Positions 23,400 to 33,199 are shown, numbered from the stretch's first letter. The stretch: DNA of 42,138 bases from CAYUWH01 sp964448615 (GCA_964448615.1 CAYUWH010000011.1:1-42138); one strand, 5' to 3'. A program made the numbers and translations. The notes: generated from the sequence alone by a model not told the origin.

Positions 23400-25235
23400 T
23401 TAGCGTTTCAGCACGGATAAGAATGCTTCTTGTGTAATGGTCACTCTTCCCATTTGTTTCATACGCTTTTTGCCTTTCTTCTGCTTTTCAAGCAGCTTCT
23501 TTTTGCGCGTCACGTCTCCTCCGTACAAATAGCCCGTCACATCTTTGCGCAACGCTCCGATCGTTTCACGAGCCACTACTTTGGCACCGATCGCCGCTTG
23601 GATCGGAATCTCAAACTGTGCTTTGGGCAACACTTCTTTCAAGCGCTTACAGACGATTTCCCCCACATCATGCGCCTCACTGCGATGCACGATTGTCGAG
23701 AGCGCTTCGGCGGGCTCGCCAAGCAACAAAATCGAGAGCTTGACCAAATCTCCAGACTTATAGCCGAGCGGTTCATAGCTCATGGACGCATAACCAGATG
23801 TCGACGACTTCAGTTTATCGAAGAAATCCAACACGATCGCCTGCAGCGGCACATCAAAGGTGAGGAGCGCACGCCCGGCATCCAAGTACTGCAACCCTTT
23901 GTAGATGCCGCGGCGATCCTGCACGAGCGTCATCACCGCACCCACGTCTTCGGAGCGACACACCACTTCAAGCGCGACCCATGGCTCACGAACCTCTTCA
24001 ATCAACGCCGCATCCGGAAAATCCGCAGGGTTCGAAATGCGTGCGACATCAGGTTCATCGTGTTTCAATAAACTCGCGCGCACCACGCCCGCAGGCTGAT
24101 TCGACATGATTTTCACTTCGTACATCACGCTCGGCGCCGTCACGATCAGATCGCAATCATACTCACGTTCCAAACGCTCTTGAATAATGTCCAAGTGGAG
24201 CAGGCCAAGGAAGCCGCAGCGGAATCCGTTCCCGAGCGCCGCATTGCGCTCATGCTCCATCTGCAACGCCGCATCGTTCAGCGAGAGTTTTTCGAGGGCA
24301 TCGCGTAAATCCGGATACCCATCGGCTTCTGATGGATAGAGTCCGGCGAACACCATCGGCTGCACCTGCTTATACCCGGGAAGCTGCTGAGCCGCCGGGG
24401 AAGATGCAATCGTGTCACCCACGCGCACCTGGCGCACGTCTTTCGCACCGGTGACGATGTAACCGATGGATCCTTCACCGAGTTCTTTATCCGCCACATA
24501 CTTCGGCTGAAAATGCCCGACATCCTGCACTTCGAACTGCCACTTTGATCCGATCAGATGCACCTGTTGTCCTTTGCGGAACGCACCATCGATCACGCGC
24601 ACATAGGCGACCACGCCGCGGTAGCTATCCATCACGGCGTCGAAGATCAGGGCGCGGGAGCCCCTCACCCCTGGCCCCTCTCCCTGAGGGAGAGGGGAAA
24701 CGGCTGGAGCCGGAATCTTTTCCAAAATCCTATCGAGAAGTTCCGGCACACCCTTCCCCTCTTTCGCAGAAATTCTCAAAATCTCTTCCTTCTTACAACC
24801 AATCAGTTTCACCACTTCCTCGCTCACGCGCTCGGGATCGGCAGCAGGCAGATCGATTTTATTGAGCACCGGAATGATCGTCAGGTCATGCTCCATCGCC
24901 ATTGTCAGCACCGCCAATGTTTGCGCCTGGATTCCTTGCGACGCATCCACGAGCAAAATCGCGCCTTCGCAGGCCGCAAGTGAGCGGCTCACTTCATAGC
25001 GGAAATCGGTATGACCCGGCGTATCGATCAGGTTGAGTTGCACGCCTTTGTATTCCATCCGCACCGGTGTGAGCTTGATGGTAATCCCGCGTTCGCGCTC
25101 CAGATCCATCATATCGAGGGTCTGCTCTTTCATCTCCCGCTTTTGCAGGGTTCCGGTCATTTCGATCATGCGATCGGAAAGCGTCGACTTCCCGTGATCG
25201 ATATGCGCGATGATACAGAAGTTTCGAATATCCAT
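23400..25235 (-). CDS. lepA: Elongation factor 4 (LepA)
   Basis: Ribosome-bound translational GTPase. 611 residues: G1 AHIDHGKSTLSDRM, RERGITIK, G3 DTPGHTDF, G4 NKIDLPAADP, then domains II-IV and the LepA-specific C-terminus with KKGKKRMKQMGRV. It is about a dozen residues longer than the common ~600. The surplus is the stretch SPLPQGEGPGVRG near residue 180, between the G domain and domain II, encoded by a dispersed palindromic repeat. TAGAAT lies nine bases before the ATG; no Shine-Dalgarno site. Confidence 0.96.
   Translation of the reverse strand: MDIRNFCIIAHIDHGKSTLSDRMIEMTGTLQKREMKEQTLDMMDLERERGITIKLTPVRMEYKGVQLNLIDTPGHTDFRYEVSRSLAACEGAILLVDASQGIQAQTLAVLTMAMEHDLTIIPVLNKIDLPAADPERVSEEVVKLIGCKKEEILRISAKEGKGVPELLDRILEKIPAPAVSPLPQGEGPGVRGSRALIFDAVMDSYRGVVAYVRVIDGAFRKGQQVHLIGSKWQFEVQDVGHFQPKYVADKELGEGSIGYIVTGAKDVRQVRVGDTIASSPAAQQLPGYKQVQPMVFAGLYPSEADGYPDLRDALEKLSLNDAALQMEHERNAALGNGFRCGFLGLLHLDIIQERLEREYDCDLIVTAPSVMYEVKIMSNQPAGVVRASLLKHDEPDVARISNPADFPDAALIEEVREPWVALEVVCRSEDVGAVMTLVQDRRGIYKGLQYLDAGRALLTFDVPLQAIVLDFFDKLKSSTSGYASMSYEPLGYKSGDLVKLSILLLGEPAEALSTIVHRSEAHDVGEIVCKRLKEVLPKAQFEIPIQAAIGAKVVARETIGALRKDVTGYLYGGDVTRKKKLLEKQKKGKKRMKQMGRVTITQEAFLSVLKR
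24656..24702. repeat. Family E palindromic repeat inside lepA
   Basis: CCCCTCACCCCTGGCCCCTC and TCCCTGAGGGAGAGGGG form an imperfect hairpin. It is read on the minus strand in frame as SPLPQGEGPGVRG. Related GGGGAGA/TCTCCCC arms lie at 31420-31557. Confidence 0.75.
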
Positions 25236-25283
25236 TTCCCGCCAATTCTAGCCTAAAAGACCAGAGGAAGCGAGTGTAAGGAA

Positions 25284-28200
25284 TCAACCCACAAGCTTAT
25301 TGGCGACCATGCTGACGCTGCCCTTTTCGAGCCTGTACGACACGGGCTGGCGGTTGGCGCTATCAAGAGCTCTCAGATGCATGTTTGGGGTCAAGAACAA
25401 CTTGGCGGACCGGGCGCCTCCCGCAAACGATTCGAGCACCTCAATCTTCATGAGACCCGTGAGGTTAAAGTGGCTGAATCGCGGATCCGTATCCGCAGAG
25501 ACAAAGGGTTGGCCGGGCTTTTCTTGCACCTGGACATTCTTCAGCGACCAGAACAGAACCTCTTCGCCGGGATCGCCGCGTTTTTCCGACGTAAGAGCAC
25601 CCTTGACCGTCACACCGCCTGGAAGCGTGGTCGTGAGGATGGCGCCATCCAAGAGCTCTGCAATTTTTTCTGGGTTCGCTATCACTGGCTTGCCGTTGTT
25701 AAAGGCGTTGAGCGGGAAATCCACCTGACCTGTCACCCGATTGATGGGAAGCACCTGTTCTTTCGCAGGCTCGAACGTCCATTGATATTGCAAACGCGGC
25801 GTGCCGTCGCGGAATTGCCCTTCCACTTTTTTGCAGCGCATCCGCCCAACGGGCGAACCACTCTCATCGAGCACTTCTTTTCCTTCCGGCTTGAGACATT
25901 CCTCCCGATCGTACCGCACTTGCTTCCCTTTGCCACCAAACGCAAAGAGCACACCCCAGTTATTGTCTGACAGAAAGGTAATACTGCCATCGGGACGGGG
26001 TGTGATCAGCGTGTTTAAATTGTGAGAATGCAACAAACCCTTATTAGAAAGCACAAGACGTTCGTACGATTCCAATCTGAGTGCATGCTCTTTCACTCTA
26101 GGCAATATTGCGATCATTTTCAGTTTACGCTGATATGCAGCATCATTATCTTCTTTGGCACCACGGAAAATATCCGGCATGATATGCCATTTATATGCAG
26201 GATCATTAAGGGCATTGATCTCTTTGATCATATTTTCATTCAGCTTTACCAAACGCCCAAACTCTTCCTCACTCATGAATTTCTTCTTTTCTTCAAGCGA
26301 CTCAGCATACGTGGTTGACAAGAAGGTGGCATAACTCCCCAAAAAGGCGCGATCCGCTTCTCCGGGCAATGTGAAATTATTTCTGGTGAGATAACGCTCT
26401 TTTTCTTCAGCCACTCCAAATGTTAACCTAAGAACAGCGTTCACATCTTTTGGCATTTGCTCTTTGGCAAAGAAAGTAGGATGCGCCATGACAAACTCTA
26501 GGAATGCTGGAGTGTTTGTGTCCTTAATGATGTTTTGGTGCAAATTTGCGGAAGTCAGGAGCACTGAATTGTGCGCCCCAGAACTCATGCCATGTAAATC
26601 CATCTTATCAGCCAAGGCTTCCAATCCATCAAATCTCAGATTACTTCCTTCGTCAGCAGAAAGGAATTTAATCATTGTTTGAGTTATTGCATCGATATCC
26701 TTGCCACTGGCATCACCGTTTTTATCCAGCAATGCCTGCACCTCACCTGCAAGCTTATGACGAATGAGTGTGAATAGTGCGTACTGCATACGCTCTTGCA
26801 CAATGGCATCCAAACGACCCGTGAAAATGCCTTCTTTAAAATGCTCTAAGAATTTACCACGGAGACGAGTTATGAAAGGATCAAGCCGATCGATGATCTC
26901 ACCTTGTATCCGCTCATGGGCCATTTTTTTGAGATCGCTGCCACTTTCAGTATTGAGTGTTGGGACTTCTTTTTTTATCGTATTGAGAAATTTTGCCGAC
27001 CCATCACTAAACGTAGCTCGGTATGCATTAATCACTTCTTCGGGACTTTGATTCTTATGAAAATTACGATTACCGATCGCCATTCCTGCATATTGCGAAA
27101 GGTCATACTGAACTATGGCCCCATCCGGCCCCTTCACAGCAAGATACTCCTTCTGCAGGTTGGGCTCTCGTTTTTCTGCTTCTGCCTTTTTGATCTCCTC
27201 TTCCTCGGCTTTTTTCAAGACACGGGACCTTGCACGCACGCGTGCATGCATGATTGCAGCCTCCAGATCTTCCCCCGTAACCTTCTTATCAGCACGCATC
27301 ATCATGTACATCACCGCATCCGATACAGCTTCTTTTCGGAGTGGTCGTAACATTTCCAGCAAAAGTCTTTGACGCTCTGAGCCCAAATTTTTGCCTGTAT
27401 TTATTTCTTTTTCTTCGAGATCAGCATAAGGGCCAAGGTCTGCCTTCTGCAACTCCATAAACTTTTTCTCGAGTTCCGGAGACATATCCAAACTCACACC
27501 TGACATCTTGTGGATGAAGTACGCATGAACCAACGTCATACGCGTTCCTTCATTACAACCCTCTGCGGTTTTATATCCTTCTTGCAAGCTCGCACTGCTT
27601 GCCGCAAGACCGAGTGCCCAAAATGTACTGGCGTTACCGGGTCTCAACTCCTCAAGTTTCCGCATAATTTCTGTCTCATCAGCGGTGTTTGCCCAATCCT
27701 GAGCACTCTTTGTCCAAGTTTCAGCAGCATCGTACAGCTCATCGGCTACATACGAAGCACCTAGAGTCACAAGTGTCACTGGTAAGGTCGCAATAGAACA
27801 AGCTGCAAATATCGTCCCTCCGACAACAAGCGCAAGACCGTTAATAATGAAACAGGTGGCATACACAGCGCCTACTCTCACTTCTTTTATTTGCATTGTG
27901 GCGTACACATCTTTGAGACCTGGATTATCTGTGTTTTTAATTTTCACACCAAGCTCTTGGTAGGCACAAACAGCCAAATAGACACCGAACACATCGAATG
28001 CCCCGGTAATGCCCGCCACGCCGCGCGCCGCTGTAAAGCTGGCCCTGTTCGCAGCTTTTGCCAACTTCTGTATTTCAGCGGCGTCCTTTGCGCCTTTAAA
28101 GATTTTCTGTGCTTGGGTGGAACGGCGGATATTATCTGCAGCGACTTCTGAAAGTTGACGTTCAGCGCGTGCACGTGCCAACAAACGCTCCACATCTGGA

Positions 28201-31200
28201 TCCACTGGAACTCTGCCTGGCGCACGCTCCGGAATGGCAGGACCCGTCGTCGGGCGTGGCCTGACTGGCTCAGGTGTAGGCACCGGACGATTGGTGCCGG
28301 GAGTAGGCCTTACGGGTTCTACGGGAGTTCCACCTGGAAGAGGACGATTCGTGGGCAATGGTGTAGGTCTGCCACCAGGAACAGGACCATTCAAGACAGG
28401 CTTGCCGGTAGACGGGAAGTACCCTCTACCCATAAGCATGCGAGTGGTTCTAAGCGGAGCTGCACCAACTCCGTAAGCCACGCGACCAATGATGCCAGGG
28501 ACCTTGGAGAGGACATAGATAGCAACCACTCCCGTACCCAAAATTGCGATTATCCATCCGACAAGGATTTCGCCCTGCTTGATAGCCAGGTTATTCAATT
28601 CCTGCTCCCAATCGCCATGCGTGCCAATGACATCGTGGAAGCCTTTGAGCATCTTTCCATACGCAGAGAAGTATGCATCGGTATCAACAGAAATTTGCTC
28701 GCAGCAGTGTGCGATCACCTGCGACTTTGTGCAGCCGTTCGCAGCCGCAATTGCCGGAATTTCGCTGACACTCTTGATGCGAACATTTGCCAACTGGGGC
28801 GCATCTTTAATGGGACCCGTATCTTTCGCCATCCATTTCTGCATTTGCTCTTTGCTTGCCTCGGAGGACATGTCCCCCATCAAGGCAGTCGTCTCCTTCA
28901 TGCGCTCGAAGATGCCCGGCTTGCGTTCCGCCTTTCCTTCGGCCAGGAATTCCTCGATCGTGGTCTTAATGCTTTTCTGCTTCTTGATCATCGCATCTTT
29001 TTCTTCGGGCTTGAAATCTTTAGGCTCCTTCCATTCACCCTTATTTGGTCCTTCCGTGTATTTCGGCCAGCCGAGCAACACATATAAATCTCCCATCAAA
29101 TAGCCCTTCATCTTTTTGCCGAAATCCAAGTTCATACCCCAGATGCTGCCGAAGTTCGGAATCATATATGTCTGCACATCTGTCATCAGGTTCGCCACAT
29201 TCCCGATGAACATACGACCGTTCTCATTCCAGTTTTGCTCCATCATTTCAGCAGGTCCTATGCTCAGCACATTTTTCTCCACTTCGTCCAAGTGCTTGCT
29301 CATGCGCTTGGTGGAATCTTCCTGCTGAGCAAACATGAATCGCTCATACTGCTGTGCTAGCTCTGCGGATGTGGAAGTCCACATGCTCACATCTCCTCCG
29401 CCACTCGCGCCCTTGCGGTCTCGCGAACGGAGAACACTGAGGCGGAAGCGCTCATTTTGATATTTACCCATGCTCTGCTGCAATTCCGTGAGCATGCCTA
29501 CGTTGATCTTTCCGTTGTGCTTGAATTCCGCCAATCCTTTCTCACGATCGGTAAGGGACTGGGCATGGCGGGCGTACACGCTATACGCCTCCTCGGGTTT
29601 CACGTTCGTTTTTTCCCCGGACTCGCTATATACCTTCTTGAAGAGTTCCGCGAGACCGTTGTGACTCAGTTTCAGATCGAGATCGGCACGCTCACGCCAA
29701 AGACCGCCAAATTTCCATAAATACTCACTCCATGATCTGTTGCCCTTATAGAGTTCAGGCATGTCTGATCTGACATCCCAAGCAATATTCCACACTCCAC
29801 CAGGCAATGTATCTCTTCCACCCGTCTTGGAGGGCTTAAGGGTAAATCCCCTTGAGGATTTGGCACTGAGCATTGTTGCCAGGTCCTTGTTGTCATTCTT
29901 CATTAGCCACGCGATCACACGCTTGTTCATATCTTCGACCACCAGCTGATCGCTATGGGATTCAGGGCTTACCGTGCCATTGGCTGTCTTTAACAACTCC
30001 TCGTATCGACGCATCAACAAGTTCAACGACGCCTCAAACATGGGCAATCCTTTGTTCGCATCCGTGCTGCCATCAGGCTTCACATCTGGACCCTTGAGCG
30101 CTTCCCACAAATCCGCCTCGGTCTTGGACATGGCAGAAGCATCACCCTTCTTGCCAAATCCCGCTTTCAATCTGGCTTTCGCAAGATTCACGACATTCTG
30201 GAATTGGGCGGAAATATCCGTGTCAGCCTTGAGTTCGGCGGGATCCAATTTCACACCGCTGCTCGCCGCCACGTTTTTAATGTCCTCATAGCGGATCATC
30301 AATTCTGCATACTTCGCCAGCGCATTAGAATAACTCTCGCAGTACGTCGCACGCATTTGCGCGGCAAGCACTTCATTCTTTTTATCCGGCAGAGTCATCA
30401 ATTTCTCGGCATTGCGGAGCTCAAGTTCCGCTTGCAGACGATATGCATCAACGAGCGTAAATGTGCCAGCCTTATTTTTTGATTCGGCAAGTTTCTGATT
30501 CAATTCACGCAGACGCGCATTGGGATCTTTTTGCACATCAGGTTTTTCTTTCGCTGGCGTATTCGGCAACGGCAAATCCGTCCCGATAATCTGACGAGCC
30601 TGATCCACGGTGTCAGATGATTTCACCTCCGGCAATTTGCCGGTATCGATATCGATCGTCTCAAACGAAGGATTTTGCGGCAAATTATGAGCAGTAGGCA
30701 CGGCACCCGTCGCCACTCCGCCAAGCGGCTTGGCCGCTTCGGTTGCCGCCGTCAGTTTCTTGAGACCCACTTTCTGCAGGAAGCGTTCGATATACGCTGC
30801 ACTCATGAAGGCACCGATCGTGCCGCAACCGAGCATCACGACCGTATTGATGAGCGAACGACCGACATTGAAATGTCGTCTCACTCTGCCCGTTTCATCT
30901 CTCGAAGTCGTGTAAATAAAGCTTTTAAAAAATGTCAGCGGGCTCGAGACAAGCAATTTTATGTTCTTGAAAAACATCCACGAGAAAATACTCACGCCCG
31001 TCGCCGCCACTCCCACTTTCAGCATGTCGGCATTGGTCCAACCTTCCAGCAACGATCCGCTCGTATTCCCTGCTTGAATTTGCTTTTTAAGTTCTGCAAG
31101 ACGCTCGGCGGAAACTTTCTGAATGATCTCCCGTGCCTGCGCATCCAAGATCACGCCCGGCACCGTCGCGCCTTCGCGGATTTTCTGATCCAACACCGCT

Positions 31201-31358
31201 AACTGCTCCTGCGTCATGGTCTTCACGCGCTCACGCACCCACTCGGTACGCTTGAGTGGATTATTCTCACGATCGAACTCCGCTTTCAGGGCGCCCAAGA
31301 AATCTCTGATGTGATTCTCCGGCGTAACGGGGGCACGTTCTGGCGTCGTGACGGTCAT
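25284..31358 (-). CDS. Giant membrane protein of unknown function (2024 residues)
   Basis: One uninterrupted frame. The N-terminus is helical and charged; membrane helices lie at about 112-130 and 168-190. A long alpha-helical region (about 250-900) with many Lys/Glu/Asn follows, then another helix near 930-955 and a Pro-rich linker (about 980-1050, repeated RPxPGG / PTPGTNRPVP units). Two or three hydrophobic segments lie between 1110 and 1190, then a second long helical region and a C-terminal domain with beta-rich segments (GVLFAFGGKGKQVRYDREE..., LPGGVTVKGAL). No catalytic motif, signal cleavage site or sorting signal is recognised. It has a consensus promoter at 31385. The size is striking for a small-genome bacterium. 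Coding confidence is high, function open. Confidence 0.85.
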   Translation of the reverse strand: MTVTTPERAPVTPENHIRDFLGALKAEFDRENNPLKRTEWVRERVKTMTQEQLAVLDQKIREGATVPGVILDAQAREIIQKVSAERLAELKKQIQAGNTSGSLLEGWTNADMLKVGVAATGVSIFSWMFFKNIKLLVSSPLTFFKSFIYTTSRDETGRVRRHFNVGRSLINTVVMLGCGTIGAFMSAAYIERFLQKVGLKKLTAATEAAKPLGGVATGAVPTAHNLPQNPSFETIDIDTGKLPEVKSSDTVDQARQIIGTDLPLPNTPAKEKPDVQKDPNARLRELNQKLAESKNKAGTFTLVDAYRLQAELELRNAEKLMTLPDKKNEVLAAQMRATYCESYSNALAKYAELMIRYEDIKNVAASSGVKLDPAELKADTDISAQFQNVVNLAKARLKAGFGKKGDASAMSKTEADLWEALKGPDVKPDGSTDANKGLPMFEASLNLLMRRYEELLKTANGTVSPESHSDQLVVEDMNKRVIAWLMKNDNKDLATMLSAKSSRGFTLKPSKTGGRDTLPGGVWNIAWDVRSDMPELYKGNRSWSEYLWKFGGLWRERADLDLKLSHNGLAELFKKVYSESGEKTNVKPEEAYSVYARHAQSLTDREKGLAEFKHNGKINVGMLTELQQSMGKYQNERFRLSVLRSRDRKGASGGGDVSMWTSTSAELAQQYERFMFAQQEDSTKRMSKHLDEVEKNVLSIGPAEMMEQNWNENGRMFIGNVANLMTDVQTYMIPNFGSIWGMNLDFGKKMKGYLMGDLYVLLGWPKYTEGPNKGEWKEPKDFKPEEKDAMIKKQKSIKTTIEEFLAEGKAERKPGIFERMKETTALMGDMSSEASKEQMQKWMAKDTGPIKDAPQLANVRIKSVSEIPAIAAANGCTKSQVIAHCCEQISVDTDAYFSAYGKMLKGFHDVIGTHGDWEQELNNLAIKQGEILVGWIIAILGTGVVAIYVLSKVPGIIGRVAYGVGAAPLRTTRMLMGRGYFPSTGKPVLNGPVPGGRPTPLPTNRPLPGGTPVEPVRPTPGTNRPVPTPEPVRPRPTTGPAIPERAPGRVPVDPDVERLLARARAERQLSEVAADNIRRSTQAQKIFKGAKDAAEIQKLAKAANRASFTAARGVAGITGAFDVFGVYLAVCAYQELGVKIKNTDNPGLKDVYATMQIKEVRVGAVYATCFIINGLALVVGGTIFAACSIATLPVTLVTLGASYVADELYDAAETWTKSAQDWANTADETEIMRKLEELRPGNASTFWALGLAASSASLQEGYKTAEGCNEGTRMTLVHAYFIHKMSGVSLDMSPELEKKFMELQKADLGPYADLEEKEINTGKNLGSERQRLLLEMLRPLRKEAVSDAVMYMMMRADKKVTGEDLEAAIMHARVRARSRVLKKAEEEEIKKAEAEKREPNLQKEYLAVKGPDGAIVQYDLSQYAGMAIGNRNFHKNQSPEEVINAYRATFSDGSAKFLNTIKKEVPTLNTESGSDLKKMAHERIQGEIIDRLDPFITRLRGKFLEHFKEGIFTGRLDAIVQERMQYALFTLIRHKLAGEVQALLDKNGDASGKDIDAITQTMIKFLSADEGSNLRFDGLEALADKMDLHGMSSGAHNSVLLTSANLHQNIIKDTNTPAFLEFVMAHPTFFAKEQMPKDVNAVLRLTFGVAEEKERYLTRNNFTLPGEADRAFLGSYATFLSTTYAESLEEKKKFMSEEEFGRLVKLNENMIKEINALNDPAYKWHIMPDIFRGAKEDNDAAYQRKLKMIAILPRVKEHALRLESYERLVLSNKGLLHSHNLNTLITPRPDGSITFLSDNNWGVLFAFGGKGKQVRYDREECLKPEGKEVLDESGSPVGRMRCKKVEGQFRDGTPRLQYQWTFEPAKEQVLPINRVTGQVDFPLNAFNNGKPVIANPEKIAELLDGAILTTTLPGGVTVKGALTSEKRGDPGEEVLFWSLKNVQVQEKPGQPFVSADTDPRFSHFNLTGLMKIEVLESFAGGARSAKLFLTPNMHLRALDSANRQPVSYRLEKGSVSMVANKLVG

Positions 31359-31384
31359 AAATTTGTGTTTGAAAAAATCTCATA

Positions 31385-31413
31385 ATTATACCGCAAATTG
31401 GGGGATTTTACAA
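31385..31413 (-). promoter_or_regulatory. Promoter of the giant membrane protein gene
   Basis: On the minus strand TTGTAA (31408-31413), a 17-bp spacer and TATAAT (31385-31390). The leader is about 20 nt, A/T-rich, without a Shine-Dalgarno site. Confidence 0.7.
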
Positions 31414-31419
31414 TGTTGA

Positions 31420-31557
31420 CCCCCTATCCCCAACCCCTTTCCCCCACGGGGAGAAAGGGGCTTTGTCGTATTACATGTGAACAAGTACTCGTCCCCTCTC
31501 CCGTGGGAGAGGGGTAGGGGTGAGGGTCGAAAGCGGGGAAGGGGTTAGGGGATGGGA
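31420..31557. repeat. Family E repeat cluster
   Basis: Several opposed arms: CCCCAACCCCTTTCCCC, GGGGAGAAAGGGG, CCCCTCTCCC and GGGAGAGGGGTAGGGGTGAGG, then GGGGAAGGGGTTAGGGGATGGG. The last one contains the stop codon (TAA at 31545-31547 on the minus strand) and final codons of the CsaB-like gene. Confidence 0.75.
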
Positions 31558-32513
31558 GCAATCAACGCCCGTTTTAACGCCACTTCCCCATCCATCGCCA
31601 ATGCCCGCAACCTTGCCACTTCGGCCCCGGCATTGCCATTCGCAATCGCCTGCTGCAACGCCCAGAGCTTATCTGATTTCTTCTGACTGCAAATCTCGAC
31701 TGGAACCCCCATACAGAGGGCTGCAATGGCCCCATGGTAGCGCTGCGTGATTACCAGGGAGGAATCTGCCACCACATCTGCCAATTGCTGCAGAGTGGCA
31801 ATCTCCACCACTGCAGCCGGACGCTCTACCACAATTTCCAACTGACGAATCACCTCTCGCTCGCCAGCATCGTCAGGTTGCAGAGAGACAAGCGTCAGAT
31901 CTGCTGCTGGAACCTGAGAGATAACCGCAGTCAATCGCTCAAAAAAGAACGAATCCGAATTATGTCGAGGTACCACTGTGATCACATTTTTTATACGTTC
32001 TGATTTCTTATTTTGTAAAGAGATAAATATAGGATCAGCAGATAGAACTACTTTTTTATTCAAATTAAATTTCTCAATTCTTGCTACAGATTCTTCATCA
32101 CGAACCGATACAAACACGCTTCGCTTCACCACCCACTTCGCAATCCACTCTCCCCTCTTCGTTCGAAACGGACCGACTCCTTGAAACGCCAAATAGATCG
32201 GCTTTCGAAGGTAGGCGGCAACGGCTGCATGCACTCCCCATACCACACACGCCAACCATGATTCCACGTCCGTAAACAGCGATCCACCACCGAAGACCAC
32301 AGCATCCGATTGCCGAATGATGTGAAACGTCTTCCACCACGGCGTAAAGAGAAGCGACCGAACTCCTGTCGGTAAGCGTGGATATTCTTTAGATGTCGGC
32401 CTTGCCGAAAGAACCGCCCACTCGATTTCGGGAAACCGCTCCAAGAAATACTCTCTGAGTGCTTCATCCCCCACGTTCCCCACGCCATAGTTTCCAATGA
32501 GCACACAACGCAT
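31545..32513 (-). CDS. csaB: Polysaccharide pyruvyl transferase, CsaB-like
   Basis: 322 residues with the family start LIGNYGVGNVGDEALREYF, the central GGGSLFTDV motif, FQGVGPF, DPIF and the C-terminal QRYHGAIAALCMGVP motif. CsaB-type enzymes add a pyruvate ketal to secondary cell-wall polymer, which SLH domains then bind. An SLH protein is encoded at 17633, so the pair is plausible. TATTAT lies six bases before the ATG, suggesting leaderless mRNA. The last codons fall in a family-E repeat. The exact acceptor sugar cannot be told. Confidence 0.85.
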   Translation of the reverse strand: MRCVLIGNYGVGNVGDEALREYFLERFPEIEWAVLSARPTSKEYPRLPTGVRSLLFTPWWKTFHIIRQSDAVVFGGGSLFTDVESWLACVVWGVHAAVAAYLRKPIYLAFQGVGPFRTKRGEWIAKWVVKRSVFVSVRDEESVARIEKFNLNKKVVLSADPIFISLQNKKSERIKNVITVVPRHNSDSFFFERLTAVISQVPAADLTLVSLQPDDAGEREVIRQLEIVVERPAAVVEIATLQQLADVVADSSLVITQRYHGAIAALCMGVPVEICSQKKSDKLWALQQAIANGNAGAEVARLRALAMDGEVALKRALIAPIP

Positions 32514-32532
32514 GGATGAATAATAGCAGATA

Positions 32533-32566
32533 CAAAAACAGCGGACCTTAGTAAGGTCCGCTGTTC
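32533..32566 (-). terminator. Intrinsic terminator after rplS
   Basis: Near-perfect stem ACAGCGGACCTTA / TAAGGTCCGCTGT around one base. On the minus strand it is followed by TTTTTG. It separates rplS from the CsaB-like gene. Confidence 0.9.
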
Positions 32567-32579
32567 CTAAAAATCAATG

Positions 32580-33053
32580 TTAGGCTGCAGGCTGTTCAGC
32601 TGCTGCTTCAGCAGCAGGAGCGGCGACCTCTTCTGTCTTCATCTCTGCAACAGGTTCGGCGGCGGCGACAGGGGCAACGGCGATCGCGAATTCTCCTTCG
32701 TTTGTGAAGCGCTCGTTCAGACGAGCGGCCTTACCGCTGCGTCCGCGGAGGAAGTACAGCTTCGCGCGGCGGGTCTTGGCGACCTTCTTCACTTCAATCT
32801 TCTCAATAACGCCGGAATGCACCGGAAATACCTTCTCCACGCCAATGCCGGACACGACTTTGCGCACCGTGAACGACGCATCCGTCTTCACGTGGCCCTT
32901 ATGGACGGCAATCACCAATCCCTCAAACATCTGAATACGCTCCTTGTTGCCTTCCTGGATACGCTCGTGCACGCGCACGGTGTAGCCCGGAAGAATCGCA
33001 GGGACGTTCTTAAGATAGCCTTTTGCCTGATCGTGAAGAATGGGGGATGGCAT
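32580..33053 (-). CDS. rplS: 50S ribosomal protein L19 with Ala-rich tail
   Basis: 157 residues. The core shows PGYTVRVHERIQEGNKERIQMFEGLVIA, TVRKVVSGIGVEKVFPVHSGVIEKIEV and RRAKLYFLRGRSGKAARL, all L19 hallmarks. A C-terminal extension of about 40 residues is rich in Ala, Glu, Pro and Val and is not part of the usual L19. ATG 33053 is the family-like start; the frame extends to 33098. A terminator follows. Confidence 0.95.
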   Translation of the reverse strand: MPSPILHDQAKGYLKNVPAILPGYTVRVHERIQEGNKERIQMFEGLVIAVHKGHVKTDASFTVRKVVSGIGVEKVFPVHSGVIEKIEVKKVAKTRRAKLYFLRGRSGKAARLNERFTNEGEFAIAVAPVAAAEPVAEMKTEEVAAPAAEAAAEQPAA

Positions 33054-33105
33054 GAGTAGAGACAGGGTACAGATGGAGAAAGGGGCTGTAAAGGGCAAAA
33101 TGGCG

Positions 33106-33199
33106 AAGTATTTGGTATTGAGTATCCAGTATGTTGCAACGAAAAAAACGCGTTAATGAGTCCAAATCTCTCATACTAAATACTTTATACTAAATACTC
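33106..33199. repeat. Family D inverted repeat (AGTATTTAGTATTGAGTA), copy 1
   Basis: Left arm AAGTATTTGGTATTGAGTAT, right arm ATACTAAATACTTTATACTAAATACTCA. The right arm contains the TGA stop codon of the regulator gene (33198-33200 on the minus strand). Confidence 0.75.
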
